Numbered from the stretch's first letter, positions 7,744 through 17,116 are shown. The stretch is DNA of 64,000 bases from Nonomuraea sp. NEAU-A123 (GCF_018603905.1 NZ_JAHFZZ010000025.1:1-64000); one strand, 5' to 3'. A program made the numbers and translations. Notes: a model not told the origin generated them from the sequence alone.

Positions 7744-8703
7744 GTGAAGATCCTGATGTTCGGCCGAGGCGTGATCGCCACTGTCTACGGCTGGGCCCTG
7801 CAACAGGCGGGACATGACGTCGAGTTCTACGTCCGACCGGGTCGCGCGGCGACGTACGGGGACGCGGTGGACCTCGACCTGTTCGATACGCGGCGCCGGG
7901 TGTGGGGGCAGCGCGTCGCCGAGAAGTGGCCGGTGCGCTACCGCGAGGCGCTGGAGCCGGACCACGACTTCGACCTGATCGTGCTCAGCGTGCCGCACCA
8001 CCGCCTCGCGGGCGCGACGGCCTTCCTGGCCCCGCGTGTCGGCCAGGCCACGGTGCTGATCTTCGGCAACATCTGGACCGAGCCGCTGGCCGCGATCGGC
8101 GCACTCCCGCTCGACCAGATCGCCTGGGGCTTTCCCCAGGCCGGTGGCGGTTTCGGCGCGGACGGCGTGCTCCACGGGGCACTGCTGCCGTCGGTCATCT
8201 TCGGCACACTCGGCCAACCCCCGACCGACCGGGACCGGGCCGTGCGCCAGGCGTTTCGCGAGGCCGGGCTCCGGATTAAGGAGCAGCCTGACTTCCGCGG
8301 CTGGCTGTGGGTCCATTTCGTGTCGGATGCCGGCCTGTTCTCGCAGGGCCTGCGGCTGGGTTCCCTGTCCAAGCTGGCCGGGGCAACGGGCGACCTGCGC
8401 GAGGCGCTGCTGGCCGGTCGCGAGCTGCTGCCGCTCCTCCAGGCGCGCGGCCTCGACCTGCGACGGCACCGGGGCGGTGTGCTGCTGTTCCGGGCGCCCA
8501 CCTGGCTGGCGGCACCCGTGCTCGCCTGGCTGACTGCTCATGTCGCGCCCGCGCGCGTGAGCCTCACGGCGCACTCCGACCCCGACGCCGAAGAGCCGCG
8601 CGAGATCTGCCGAGACACCCTGGCGGAAGCACGCCGGTTGGGGGTCGCGGTACCGCGACTGGAGGCGGCGGAACCGAGCTTCGCCCGCGAGGTGACAGGC
8701 TGA
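7744..8703 (+). CDS. Ketopantoate reductase-like (PanE/ApbA) NAD(P)-dependent oxidoreductase
   Basis: 319 residues. The N-terminal Rossmann strand-turn MKILMFGRGVIATVYGWAL carries a GxGxxA/G-type motif near residue 7, then VEFYVRPGRA (NADP-contacting loop) and VLSVPHHR. The C-terminal half is helical, as in the ApbA C-terminal domain. True PanE proteins reduce ketopantoate in pantothenate synthesis. Here the TetR-controlled, accessory setting argues for a different substrate, so only the fold is claimed. GTG 7744 is preceded by GAGG at suitable spacing. Confidence 0.8.
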   Translation: MKILMFGRGVIATVYGWALQQAGHDVEFYVRPGRAATYGDAVDLDLFDTRRRVWGQRVAEKWPVRYREALEPDHDFDLIVLSVPHHRLAGATAFLAPRVGQATVLIFGNIWTEPLAAIGALPLDQIAWGFPQAGGGFGADGVLHGALLPSVIFGTLGQPPTDRDRAVRQAFREAGLRIKEQPDFRGWLWVHFVSDAGLFSQGLRLGSLSKLAGATGDLREALLAGRELLPLLQARGLDLRRHRGGVLLFRAPTWLAAPVLAWLTAHVAPARVSLTAHSDPDAEEPREICRDTLAEARRLGVAVPRLEAAEPSFAREVTG

Positions 8704-8851
8704 GTGAGCGGCTACGAGACTTCCCCGCAGTTCCGCTGTGATCATCCCTTGGCGACGAGGGGTAGGAACGTCGACGACCTCGCCCCACGCCGGGTGCACC
8801 TCCTCAGCCGTCCGCGCATCCTTCGAAAGATCGGCCAAAAGGACAGGATCG

Positions 8852-8884
8852 CGCAGCCAGGCCGGGCACGGCGGACGATTCTCC
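8852..8884 (+). repeat. Degenerate Tn3-type end
   Basis: GCGCAGCCAGG...CACGGCGGACGA resembles the 38-bp repeats of the nearby element (GTGCAGCCAAGG..TACGGCGGAAAC) with mismatches and a short insertion. It lies about 15 bases beyond the stop of the tnpA 3' remnant, where a Tn3 terminal repeat would be. Identity is moderate, so this is tentative. Confidence 0.4.
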
Positions 8885-8897
8885 GGATCCCTGGGGT

Positions 8898-9450
8898 CTA
8901 CCCCTCCTCCTCCACGCCGCCGCCGTCGGGGAGAGCGGGGATGTCGGGGGTCTCGCCGAGCTGCCGCAGGCCTTCGGCCGGTGCAGAGGAAGAGATGGAG
9001 TAGCGGCCCAGGACGTTGAGGTGGGCGTGGCCGAGCGGGGACAGCCGGGCGGCGTCCTCATCCTTGACCGGGACGCCTTCGGCGCGCAGCCGGTCGACCG
9101 CGGCCGACAGGTACTTGGAGTTCCACAGCGCGACCGCGTTGACGACGAGGCCCAGAGCCGCTAGTTGATCTTCTTGCCCTTCACGGTACGCCTTGCGGAT
9201 CTGACCGCCTCCGCCGTGGCAGATCTTGCGGGCGAGCCGATGCCGGGACTCCTGGACGGTGAGCTGCTTATTCAACCTGCGGCGGTAGGTGTCGTCGATC
9301 GGATCCAAGATGCTGAGCAGATGGAGGGTCTTGTCGATCCGCCCGTACTCGGCGAACGCCTGCCCGAGCGGGGTGGGCCGCCCGCCTCGGGCGAACATGC
9401 GCAGCAGGCCGGGCAGGACGTGGACGGCGTAGGAGTCGCCCGCCGCCACG
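8898..9450 (-). pseudogene. tnpA: Tn3-family transposase TnpA, C-terminal remnant
   Basis: About 180 codons of the DDE_Tnp_Tn3 C-terminal region. Recognisable blocks are RPTPLGQAFAEYGRIDKTLH, YRRRLNKQL, GQIRKAYREGQEDQLAALGL, VVNAVALWNSKYLSAAVDRL and ARLSPLGHAHLNVLGRYS, typical of the last part of a ~1000-residue Tn3 transposase. Homology fades above ~9450, where the frame runs into unrelated sequence. It lies outside the 3.8-kb element and is oriented oppositely to that element's tnpA stub. It may be the 3' half of the same or of an older transposon. Confidence 0.8.
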
Positions 9451-9626
9451 CCGGACAGTGCAGGTCCAGCAAGGCCGTGACGTACTTCCGGGTGATCTTG
9501 ATGCCGCACTCGCCGCCGATCTTGGCCTCGGGCATCCCGAGGTGCGGCTGGATCACCGAGTAGTCGCTGCGGCCTTGACGGGCTGGGCGGGCGGGCAACC
9601 GCGCGGCGACGCAGATCCGAGCGGGC

Positions 9627-9758
9627 CGGTTTCGAGAGCGAGGGAGCCGAGCCGGCCGGCGCGCAGCCGCTCGGCAGCGACCCGGAGTTCCCCCTCGTCC
9701 TGTCCGCCGGTGAACGGCGGTCGTTCACCGCGAACACCATCGCCGGGCCGAAAGATCG
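9627..9758 (+). pseudogene. Fragment of a molybdopterin oxidoreductase
   Basis: In the + frame from 9627 the DNA reads PEFPLVLSAGERRSFTANTI, close to the conserved xPLVLSxGERR-STANT segment at the start of the molydopterin dinucleotide-binding domain of large molybdopterin oxidoreductases. Only ~44 codons remain, with no flanking continuation. The stretch between this and 9450 holds nothing I can assign. Confidence 0.5.
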
Positions 9759-9771
9759 GAGCACGGCGCGG

Positions 9772-10557
9772 TCAGTGGGAGTCTGGTCTGGGGATATGGA
9801 TGCCGGCGGCGCGGAGCTTGGCCTCGAAAAGCGCGGCCAGCCGCGCCACGGCCGGCGTCTGCTCTTCGCCGTGGTGGGCGATCAGCGTGTACCGGATCGC
9901 GGCCTCGGTACGGGCTTGCAGACCGGTCACCGTCTTCAGCAGTGCGGGGTTGGCGAGGTAGTGGTCGGCCACGGCGGTGGCGAGCTCGGCGATGCGGGGG
10001 TCGTCCGGTTCCCAGGCCGCGGCTTCGGCTGCGCGCTGGGTCAAGGCGACGAGCCGGGTGTCTTCGAGGGCGTGCTCGAAATGGGTGAGGTAGTCGTCGA
10101 AGCCTTCTGGGACCAGGGCCTTGGCCAGCACCCAGCCCTCCCTGGTGGCCGCCACCTCGTCCGCGGGGAATCCGAGGCCGAGCATCCGCTCCAGCAGCGC
10201 CACAGCGCGGTCGGGCAGCAGGGCCCGGTCACCATCGGCGAGCCGATGCAGCGTGTCACGCCGCGCGATCAACTCCTCGATCCGTTCGGTGAGCTGCCGC
10301 TCGACGTCGGCGAGCGTGGTGGCGAACAGCGCGGCATCGGCGTCGAGCAGGAGCCCGATCTCGGCCAGCGGCACCCCGGCGGCGGCCAGCGTCCGGACCT
10401 GGACCAGCCGCAACAGATCGGCCGATCCGTACCGCCGGTAGCCGGAGCTGTCGCGTTCCGGCTCCTCGACCAGGCCGAGCTTGTGGTAATGCCGCACCGT
10501 CTTCACCGTGACGCCGACGAATACCGCCGCCTGCCCGATCGTGACTCCGTTCCTCAT
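9772..10557 (-). CDS. MerR-family regulator with large C-terminal domain
   Basis: 261 residues. The N-terminal MerR HTH reads TIGQAAVFVGVTVKTVRHYH, then LGLVEEPERDSSGYRRYG (wing), followed by the dimerisation helix RLVQVRTLAAAGVPLAEIG. Residues ~110-261 form a helical domain like those of multidrug-sensing or TipAL-type MerR members. No Cys pair for metal sensing is apparent. Start ATG 10557. It reads toward the remnant belt at 8.9-9.7 kb, so its original target gene may have been lost or may be its own promoter. Confidence 0.85.
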   Translation of the reverse strand: MRNGVTIGQAAVFVGVTVKTVRHYHKLGLVEEPERDSSGYRRYGSADLLRLVQVRTLAAAGVPLAEIGLLLDADAALFATTLADVERQLTERIEELIARRDTLHRLADGDRALLPDRAVALLERMLGLGFPADEVAATREGWVLAKALVPEGFDDYLTHFEHALEDTRLVALTQRAAEAAAWEPDDPRIAELATAVADHYLANPALLKTVTGLQARTEAAIRYTLIAHHGEEQTPAVARLAALFEAKLRAAGIHIPRPDSH

Positions 10558-10662
10558 CTGCTCAGCCTGCCTTGTGCTCGTGCTCGGCGTGGCCCAGGTT
10601 CGCGCTCTACCTGATGCACGACCGGAAGGGGGCGTCCCTCGAGGCGTACGGGTCACAGGTGC

Positions 10663-12186
10663 TCAGTCCGTCGGCTGAGCCGGCCCACCGCAGAACACCT
10701 CGTTCACGAGCCTTTGCTGGGCGTTCTGGAACGCTGTTGCGATGGACAGGTCGGCGTCGTCCACGCAGTTCAGCGCTGCGGTCAGGGTCTTGCTGCCGTC
10801 GGGTGTGCTGTACATCAGCGCCGCGTGGCCCACGGCGGCGCCGTTGTGGGAGATGACGGTGCCGCCGTCCGTGTTCAGCACGAACACGCCCAGGCCGTAG
10901 TCCATGTTCGGGATGCCCGTCGGGTGCGGGGTGCACATCTCGGCCAGCAGCGGGGCCGGCAGGAGCTTGCCGCCGACCAGCGCGGAGATGAACGTGTGGA
11001 GGTCCTGGGTGGTCGAGATCATGTCGCCGCCGGTGGAGATCCAGGAGGGGTTCTGGCGGGTGACGTCGACCGTCTTCTGCTGCCCGGCGTCCTCGTAGCG
11101 GTAGTAGGCGTGGGCGTGCGGCTCGGGGATTTCCGGCGAGGCGTCCGGCACGACGGTGCCCGACAGCCCGAGCGGGCCCAGGATCAGCCGCCGCATCTCC
11201 TCGGCGAGCGAGCGGCCGGTGACCTTCTCGATCAGCAGCCTGGCCAGCACGTAGTTGGTGTTGGAGTAGCTCCAGCCCGTCCCCGGCTCGAACCGCGCCG
11301 GCTTGGACAACGCCAGCTCCACCAGCTCCTGCGGCCGGTAGGTCTTGAACCGGTTGTCCATCCACTCTTTGCCCGTGGTGCTGTAGGGGATGGGGATCCC
11401 CCGCGCGACCGTCCCGTCGTCGTAGACCTCGCCGGTGAAGTTGAACACCCCGCTGGTGTGCTGCAGCAGCATCCGCACCGTGATCCGCTCGTCCAGCCCG
11501 AACTCGGGCAGGTAGTCCGCCGCCGGGGTGTCCAGCCCGATCTTGCCCTCGGCCACCAGTTGCAGCACCACGGTCGCGGTGAAGGTCTTGGTGTTGCTGC
11601 CGATCCGGACATACCCGTTCGTCGGAGGCTTGGCGGTCTCGCCCAGCTCGGCCGCCCCGGCGCTGCCGACCCACTCGCCCCGCTCATCGTGTACGCGCAG
11701 CGACACCCCGACGAAACCGGAATCGACGATCTCCTCGATCGCCTTCTGCAGCTCCGGGCGATCCTGCCCGGCAGCAGCCCCGTTGTCCGCAGTGACGTCG
11801 AGGGCGGCGGTGATCTTGCGGGCCATCTCGGCCGTGGTGGTGCTTGGCTTGTCCGGGTGGACCTGGGCGGCATCGATGGCGAGGAGGATGGTCGTGCGGA
11901 AGTTGTCGGCTTCTGCTGGAGCTTGCTTGCAGAGCAGCTTCATGGCTGCGGTCAGGGCCGGCAGTACGCGGTCGGCGAGCTCGGCGACGGTCTTGCCCTT
12001 CAGCTCGATGTCCTTGGCCTTCGCGGCGAGCACGTGCCCGACCAGGCCGGTCGCCGATGTCAGGGCGATGGCGGCATTCGTGGCGGCCTTGTAGGGCGAG
12101 CCGGTGGCGGCGGCAATCAGCGACACGGCACCGTACGCGGCCGTCCGAAGGGTGCTCTTGTCCTGGCCGGAAAGGGTGATGGACAT
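10663..12186 (-). CDS. Class C beta-lactamase-like serine hydrolase fused to an N-terminal actinobacterial helical domain
   Basis: 507 residues. Residues ~150-500 are a beta-lactamase/DD-peptidase fold with SNTK (S197, K200; SxxK), YSN in GWSYSNTNY and HNG near the end, so the serine-hydrolase triad is complete. Residues 1-135 (LSGQDKSTLRTAAYGAVSLI, TSATGLVGHVLAAKAKDIEL, VLPALTAAMKLL) resemble a small stand-alone actinobacterial protein of unknown function, here fused in frame. There is no signal peptide, unusual for an enzyme class that normally acts outside the membrane. ATG 12186 has GGAG nine bases upstream. The substrate is unknown (esterase, peptidase or lactamase). Confidence 0.85.
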   Translation of the reverse strand: MSITLSGQDKSTLRTAAYGAVSLIAAATGSPYKAATNAAIALTSATGLVGHVLAAKAKDIELKGKTVAELADRVLPALTAAMKLLCKQAPAEADNFRTTILLAIDAAQVHPDKPSTTTAEMARKITAALDVTADNGAAAGQDRPELQKAIEEIVDSGFVGVSLRVHDERGEWVGSAGAAELGETAKPPTNGYVRIGSNTKTFTATVVLQLVAEGKIGLDTPAADYLPEFGLDERITVRMLLQHTSGVFNFTGEVYDDGTVARGIPIPYSTTGKEWMDNRFKTYRPQELVELALSKPARFEPGTGWSYSNTNYVLARLLIEKVTGRSLAEEMRRLILGPLGLSGTVVPDASPEIPEPHAHAYYRYEDAGQQKTVDVTRQNPSWISTGGDMISTTQDLHTFISALVGGKLLPAPLLAEMCTPHPTGIPNMDYGLGVFVLNTDGGTVISHNGAAVGHAALMYSTPDGSKTLTAALNCVDDADLSIATAFQNAQQRLVNEVFCGGPAQPTD

Positions 12187-12345
12187 GGTGGTTTGCTCCG
12201 TTAAATCCGTTATGTCCGGTCGGCGTCGTGCCGCTGCGACGAGCTTCCACCCTGACCCAAGGTCAACCTCAACCGTGATCTAGCTCACAGCCACTTTTGG
12301 GGGTTTGCCGAGACGCTCGGACCGTTGACCCGGGTGGCCAGGCAC

Positions 12346-12815
12346 TCAGCTCGTACCAGGCACGTACCTACCCTGCCCCCAGCGGTCCAGGGTGTGGTCG
12401 AGGTGCTGGTCGAACAGGCCAACGAGGTCCACGGTGGGGTCGAGGAGCCACTGGATCTCCAGTCCGTCCATGGCGGCGCAGAGGGCGCGGATCTCCGATT
12501 CGGCCTGGCCGTGCGTGATGGGCGGGATCTCTCCCGCCTGCGCCACACTGAGCAGCCGCCCGACCAGCATGTCGACGATCTTCCCGTAGCGTTGCTGGAT
12601 GAAGGCCCGCGCCGGGTGCTTCTCATGGGAGGCCTCTCCGGTGAGGCGGATGAAGAGCTCCAGCAGACCGCGATGCTCGACGTGGTACGTCATGAGAACG
12701 CGCAGATCGTTGAACCCCCGCAGCCCGGTCCGTTCTCCTATGCCGAGCGCGGCGGTCTCCCTCGCCCACCATTCCAGGACGGCGGCGAGCAGGTCTTCCT
12801 TGTCCTGAAACGCCG
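12346..12815 (-). pseudogene. TetR-family regulator lacking its HTH
   Basis: About 155 codons of the ligand-binding part of a TetR protein: QDKEDLLAAVLEWWARE, RGLLELFIRLTGEASHEKHP, IRALCAAMDGLEIQWLLDP. It ends at TGA near 12346. The DNA-binding HTH that should precede QDKEDLL is missing: at ~12815 the sequence switches abruptly to a Gfo/Idh/MocA gene on the other strand. This junction shows a deletion or recombination. Confidence 0.75.
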
Positions 12816-13425
12816 AACAGGCCGAAGCCGCCTGCCGCGCCGGCAAGAAGGGCGTCCTGGTGGAAAAGCCGCTGGCCACCACCCTGGACGAGGCCCGCGC
12901 GATCGCCAAGGCGAGCAGGGACAGCGGCGTACCCGTTGTGGTGGGCGCCATGCACACCTACGACCCGGCATGGCTGGCCGCCGAGCGGGCCTGGGGCGAT
13001 CTGCCGGAAACCGTCCGCCGGGTCCGCTCGCGCATCGTCCTGCCGCCCAACGCGCGCTTCGAATCGCCGGCCACGCAACTGCACACCGACCCGGTGTTCC
13101 CGGCGCGGGGCGGCGATCCGGCCGCCGCCATCCACGGCGCGATCCTCGGCCTGGCCATCCACAACCTCCCGCTGGTACGGCGCTTCCTGCCGGAGATCGA
13201 AAGCGTCGACCTCGTCCGGCCGCTCAAGCCGTTCGGCTATCTGCTCACCCTGCGGGGCGGCGGGCGGACCGCCGAGCTGATCGGCTACCTGCACGGCGGC
13301 TGGCGTACGGAATGGACCTTCGAGGCCTGGGGCGACGACGGCGAACTGCGGCTGGATTTCACCCCCTCCTACGTACGCGCCGGCTCCGCGACGGCCGAAC
13401 TGCGCACCGGCGCGGGCACGCGGCT
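12815..13425 (+). pseudogene. Gfo/Idh/MocA oxidoreductase, middle part
   Basis: Roughly 200 codons starting inside the family, at EQAEAACRAGKKGVLVEKPL (the conserved EKP motif with its catalytic Lys), then ARAIAKASRDSGVPVVVG and the C-terminal beta-sheet part to about TAELRTGAG. The N-terminal NAD-binding GxGxxG part and the true C-terminus are absent. It is bounded on both sides by other truncated genes. Confidence 0.75.
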
Positions 13426-13429
13426 CTTG

Positions 13430-14270
13430 GCCCGACCACGTGCCCGAACAGCAGCGCGGCCGGGTGTCCGGCATCCTCGGCCCGATGAGCAACATCGGCA
13501 TCCTGGTCGGCACGTTCCTCACGACGATGGTCGTCGGCAACACGTCCCTCATGTTCCTTCTGCCGGGCGTCTTCACCTTCGCCGCGATCGGGCTGCTCAT
13601 CGCCTTCCTCCCCGACCGCCCCGCCGACCGCGGCCTGCTCGGCCCCTTCCGCCTGCTCGACCTGCTGCGCAGTCTGTGGGTCAACCCCTTCGCCCACCGC
13701 GACTTCGGCTGGGCCTTCGCCGGGCGTTTCCTGCTGTTCACCGGAAACGCCTTCAAGCTCACCTTCGGCTTCTACGTCATCACCGATCGGCTCGGCTACA
13801 GCCCTGCCGAAGCGGTGTCCCTCGTCTTCACCGCCACGCTGGTCTTCACCGCGGCCTCCCTGCTCACCGCCACGTTCGGCGGCTTGTTGTCCGACCGGAC
13901 CGGACGCCGCAAGGTCTTCGTGCTCGTCGCCTCCCTCATCATGGGCGTCGGCCTGCTGACCCTCGGATTCGCCACCACCTACCCGCAATACCTGATCGGC
14001 TCGGCGATCCTGGGTCTCGGCACCGGCACCTACCTCGCCGTCGACATGGCCCTGGTCGTCCGCGTCCTGCCCAACCCCGACAACGCGGCCAAGGACCTCG
14101 GTGTCTTCCAGATCGCCAACTCACTCCCCCAGTCGCTGGCACCCCTGATCGCGCCGCTCTTCCTCACCATCGGCGGCGGCAACCAGAACTACCCCGCCGC
14201 CTTCACCGCCGCCCTGGTCTTCGCCGTCCTGGGCGCCCTGACCGTCATTCCCATCCGCAAGGTCCGCTGA
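13430..14270 (+). pseudogene. MFS transporter, C-terminal two-thirds
   Basis: About 280 codons of a major facilitator. The homology begins at DHVPEQQRGRVSGILGPMSN (end of the first six-helix half). It continues through about eight hydrophobic segments, the central loop and GGLLSDRTGRRKVFVLVASL (the MFS D-R-x-G-R-R/K loop of the second half), to TGA 14268-14270. The first ~4 helices are missing. A start inside (ATG at 13485) would give a protein too short to transport. Confidence 0.78.
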
Positions 14271-14327
14271 CAGTCCCTGCCGACGCCTCACGACGGAGCT
14301 CCCGCGCGGGATGAGGCCGAGCCCGTC

Positions 14328-14699
14328 GTGGTGCCCGGCACTACCGGCCCGAGCAACACCGCCGTCGTGGTCGTCGCACGGCATGACCAGTCCACTCTGT
14401 ACGACTCGGTCTACGGCGACGACGAGCAGGTCATGCGTCACCTCATCGAGCTCGGGCACCGCGACATCGTCCACATCGCCAACCTCGCCTCGGGGCATGT
14501 GCCCTCGGCCATCTTCGCCGGAGCAGATGAGGCCGCGTTCGGAGCGCTGCGCGCGATCGCGGAACCGCCCGACGAGGTCGCCTCGACCGTCGCGGTGGTC
14601 GGCTACGGCAACACCCGCTTCGCCGACCACCCCAAGATGTCGCTCACCAGCATGGACCAGCCCGGTCGAAGCGGATCGCCACCGCCGCACCGACAGTGA
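14328..14699 (+). pseudogene. LacI-family regulator remnant
   Basis: The frame reads VMRHLIELGHRDIVHIANLA, then a compressed region with SAIFAGADEAAFGALRAIAE, then VAVVGYGNTRFADHPKMSLT and MDQPG, the order of conserved blocks in LacI sugar-binding domains. The N-terminal HTH is missing, about 60 internal residues appear deleted, and the C-terminus is cut. It follows the MFS remnant by ~60 bases, so a LacI-regulated sugar-uptake locus may have stood here. Confidence 0.65.
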
Positions 14700-14741
14700 T
14701 CTTCGCGGACAGGTCGGCCTCGGCCGGGAACGCGGGGACGC

Positions 14742-15962
14742 TCAGTGTCCGACCAAACCTTGTCGCAGGTCGAGTTCGGCGTCGTGGCCGTAGATCCACC
14801 CGTTGTGCGCCAGTGGGTCCTCGCCCGCGAACTGCCTGTCGCGTGCCTGCTGGGCGGCTCCATCAGGGAGGTGGTTGGTCTCCGCTCTGCCCCGGCTCAG
14901 TTCCTGCAGCCGGATCGCCCGCGGCCGCCGGATGCTCTCATAACGCCCCAGCGCGGCGACCGGGTCCTCAGGCTGGGCGGCCAGGCAGCCGGCCAGCACA
15001 GCCGCATCCTCGATCGCCTGAGCCGCGCCCTGCGCGAAGAACGGGAACATCGGATGCGCCGCATCCCCCAGCAGCGCGACCGGCCCAGTGGTCCAGCGGG
15101 GCAGCGGATCGCGGTCCAGCAGCGCCCAGCGTCCGGTGCGCTCGGCCGCCGCGAGCAGGGCGCTCAGCTCGTCCGACCAGCCCGCGAACTCGGCTCGCAG
15201 GTCCTCGATCCGCCCCTCCGCCGACCACGACTCCCTCGTCCAGTCTCCCGCCGGAGCGAACGCCACGAGGTTCACCACCTTTCCCCCGCTGATGGGGTAG
15301 TGCACCACGTGGTGGCCGGGGCCCAGCCACAGGGTCTGCACGGGGCGCCGCGCGAAGGCCGGCGCCTGCTCGGCCGCCACCAGGCAGCGGTAGGCGCACA
15401 GTCCGGAGAATCGCGGCGGGCCCGCCTGCGCCACGTAATGGCCGACGGTCGTGTGCACCCCGTCGGCACCGATGACCACATCGGCCATCGCCCGGGATCC
15501 GTCGGAGAACGTCAGCTCCAGACCCTTGTCGAACTGGCGCAGTTCGGTGAAGCGGCGCCCGAGCCGTACCCACGACTGAGGAACCGCCGCCCGCACGACG
15601 TCGAGAAGATCCGCGCGGTGCGTGACGTAACACTGCTCGCCGTATCGCCGCTCGCACTCCTGCCCAAGCTCCTGCGAGAACAGCACTCGCCCGTCCGCCC
15701 AGCGCCGGAACTCCCACCCTGTCTGTAACGCGATCGCGCGTTCCTCCAGCCGCTCGATCCCGCCGAGCCGGCGCAGCAGGCGCACGGCATTCGGGGGCAC
15801 GATCACTCCGGCGCCGACTTCGGCGAGCGCGGGGGCCTGCTCGAACACGGTTGCGTCGATCCCGGCTCGATGCAGGAACGCGGCAGCGGCGAGACCGCCG
15901 ATGCCGCCGCCGACGATCGCGACGCGTGGACCGGTCGGATTCGGGGTGTTCGTGATGGGCAT
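14742..15962 (-). CDS. FAD-dependent aromatic-ring monooxygenase (salicylate hydroxylase-like)
   Basis: 406 residues of the group A flavin monooxygenase family (NAD(P)H-dependent para-hydroxybenzoate hydroxylase fold). The dinucleotide motif VAIVGGGIGGLAAAAFLHRA is at ~14-33, the DG motif is in VVIGADGVHTTVG, and the second FAD motif is in VALLGDAAHPMFPFFAQGA. Closest by eye to salicylate 1-hydroxylase or 3-hydroxybenzoate 6-hydroxylase. Start ATG 15962. It is divergent from an IclR regulator, the usual partner for aromatic catabolism. An AMP-ligase remnant beyond the regulator may be a trace of a larger aromatic-acid locus. Confidence 0.85.
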   Translation of the reverse strand: MPITNTPNPTGPRVAIVGGGIGGLAAAAFLHRAGIDATVFEQAPALAEVGAGVIVPPNAVRLLRRLGGIERLEERAIALQTGWEFRRWADGRVLFSQELGQECERRYGEQCYVTHRADLLDVVRAAVPQSWVRLGRRFTELRQFDKGLELTFSDGSRAMADVVIGADGVHTTVGHYVAQAGPPRFSGLCAYRCLVAAEQAPAFARRPVQTLWLGPGHHVVHYPISGGKVVNLVAFAPAGDWTRESWSAEGRIEDLRAEFAGWSDELSALLAAAERTGRWALLDRDPLPRWTTGPVALLGDAAHPMFPFFAQGAAQAIEDAAVLAGCLAAQPEDPVAALGRYESIRRPRAIRLQELSRGRAETNHLPDGAAQQARDRQFAGEDPLAHNGWIYGHDAELDLRQGLVGH

Positions 15963-16035
15963 TGACGGACCTCCATTGGCTGCTGCGGCGCTCACCCGCA
16001 AAGTTGGCGCATCGGGTTCGGGTCGGGCAGCGCCA

Positions 16036-16052
16036 TGTCCGGTGAATGGACA
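16036..16052. promoter_or_regulatory. Candidate IclR operator
   Basis: TGTCC-N7-GGACA, a perfect 5-bp dyad between the divergent monooxygenase and IclR genes, followed by a direct repeat of CATCCGGTGA-like sequence. Position and symmetry suit an IclR dimer site; there is no other support. Confidence 0.35.
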
Positions 16053-16092
16053 TCCGGTGAGGCGGCCCTGACAATGGCTCAGCAGCAGTGCG

Positions 16093-16860
16093 ATGAAGGG
16101 GTGCGAAACGGCCAACAGTCCCGACCGTGGCCGCACGGTCATCTCCCGGGCCTTGGCGATCCTCGGCACCTTCACGACGGACCGTCCCCAGTTGACGCTG
16201 GCTCAGATCTGCCGGCAAACCGGCCTCCGGCATGCCACCGCGCACCGGATCGTCGGCGAGTTGGCCGCGTGGGGGGCGCTGGAACGCAAGCCGGGTGGCG
16301 CCTACGTCGTCGGACTGCGCCTGTGGGAGCTGGGCGCGCTCAACCCCCGTGCGCTCCCACTGCGGGTGCTGGCGATGCCGGTCATGGAGGACCTCCACGC
16401 CGCCACCCGACAGCACGTGCAACTCGCCGTCCTCCAGGGCACCGACGCCCTCGTCGTGGAACGGATCTCCACCGCCCACGCGGTGCCGATCGTCTCGCAG
16501 GTCGGGGGCCGGGTGCCGCTGCACGCCTCCGCCGTCGGCAAGATCCTGCTCGCCCACGGCGACGAAACCCTGCTCGACACCATCGTCGGCAAACGGCTGT
16601 CCCGGTTCACACCCGCGACCATCACGGACCCGGGCGAGCTGCGTGTGACGCTCGCGGAATGCCGCAGGACCGGTGTGGCCATCGTCCGGGAAGAGATGAG
16701 CCGCGGAACCTATTCGGTCGCCACCCGCATCACCGACTCCAAGGACCGCGTGGTCGCCGCCCTGTCGGTAATCGGCGCCGACCCGGCCACCCAGCGGCTG
16801 ATACCCGCTGTCGTCGTGGCCGGGCGCAGCATCTCGCGCGATCTGCGTTCGGCGAGATGA
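16093..16860 (+). CDS. IclR-family transcriptional regulator
   Basis: 255 residues. The N-terminal winged HTH (SRALAILGTF, LTLAQICRQTGLRHATAHRI, GELAAWGALER) is followed by the IclR ligand domain with VERISTAHAVPIVSQVGGRV, LHASAVGKILLAH and EMSRGTYSVATRI. It is probably the local regulator of the divergent flavin monooxygenase. The family commonly senses aromatic acids. ATG 16093 is used; homology begins at ~residue 15. Confidence 0.88.
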   Translation: MKGCETANSPDRGRTVISRALAILGTFTTDRPQLTLAQICRQTGLRHATAHRIVGELAAWGALERKPGGAYVVGLRLWELGALNPRALPLRVLAMPVMEDLHAATRQHVQLAVLQGTDALVVERISTAHAVPIVSQVGGRVPLHASAVGKILLAHGDETLLDTIVGKRLSRFTPATITDPGELRVTLAECRRTGVAIVREEMSRGTYSVATRITDSKDRVVAALSVIGADPATQRLIPAVVVAGRSISRDLRSAR

Positions 16861-16879
16861 GCAGGTCGGCTCCGGCATC

Positions 16880-17116
16880 GTGGCGGGAGGCAGGCACGCC
16901 GGCGCGGCGGGATCCGTGCTCGTACCCCGTCCCGGCACCACGATCACTCTGGACGAGATCCGCACGACGATGGAGCGCGGCGGCGTCGCCCGATTCAAGA
17001 TCCCCGAACACCTGGTGATCGTCGACGAGCTGATCTCCACCAAGGTAGGGAAGATCGACAAGAAGGCCTTGCGAGCGGGCATCGCCCGCCGCCTGGAACC
17101 ACAGGCCAGCACGTGA
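16880..17116 (+). pseudogene. Aryl-CoA/AMP ligase, C-terminal fragment
   Basis: The last ~75 codons of an adenylate-forming enzyme: VLVPRPGTTITLDEIRTTME, RFKIPEHLVIVDEL and VGKIDKKALR. The last of these includes the catalytic Lys of the C-terminal domain. The pattern resembles 2,3-dihydroxybenzoate- or salicylate-AMP ligases. The ~450-residue N-terminal domain is missing, so this is a remnant next to an aromatic monooxygenase. Confidence 0.7.
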
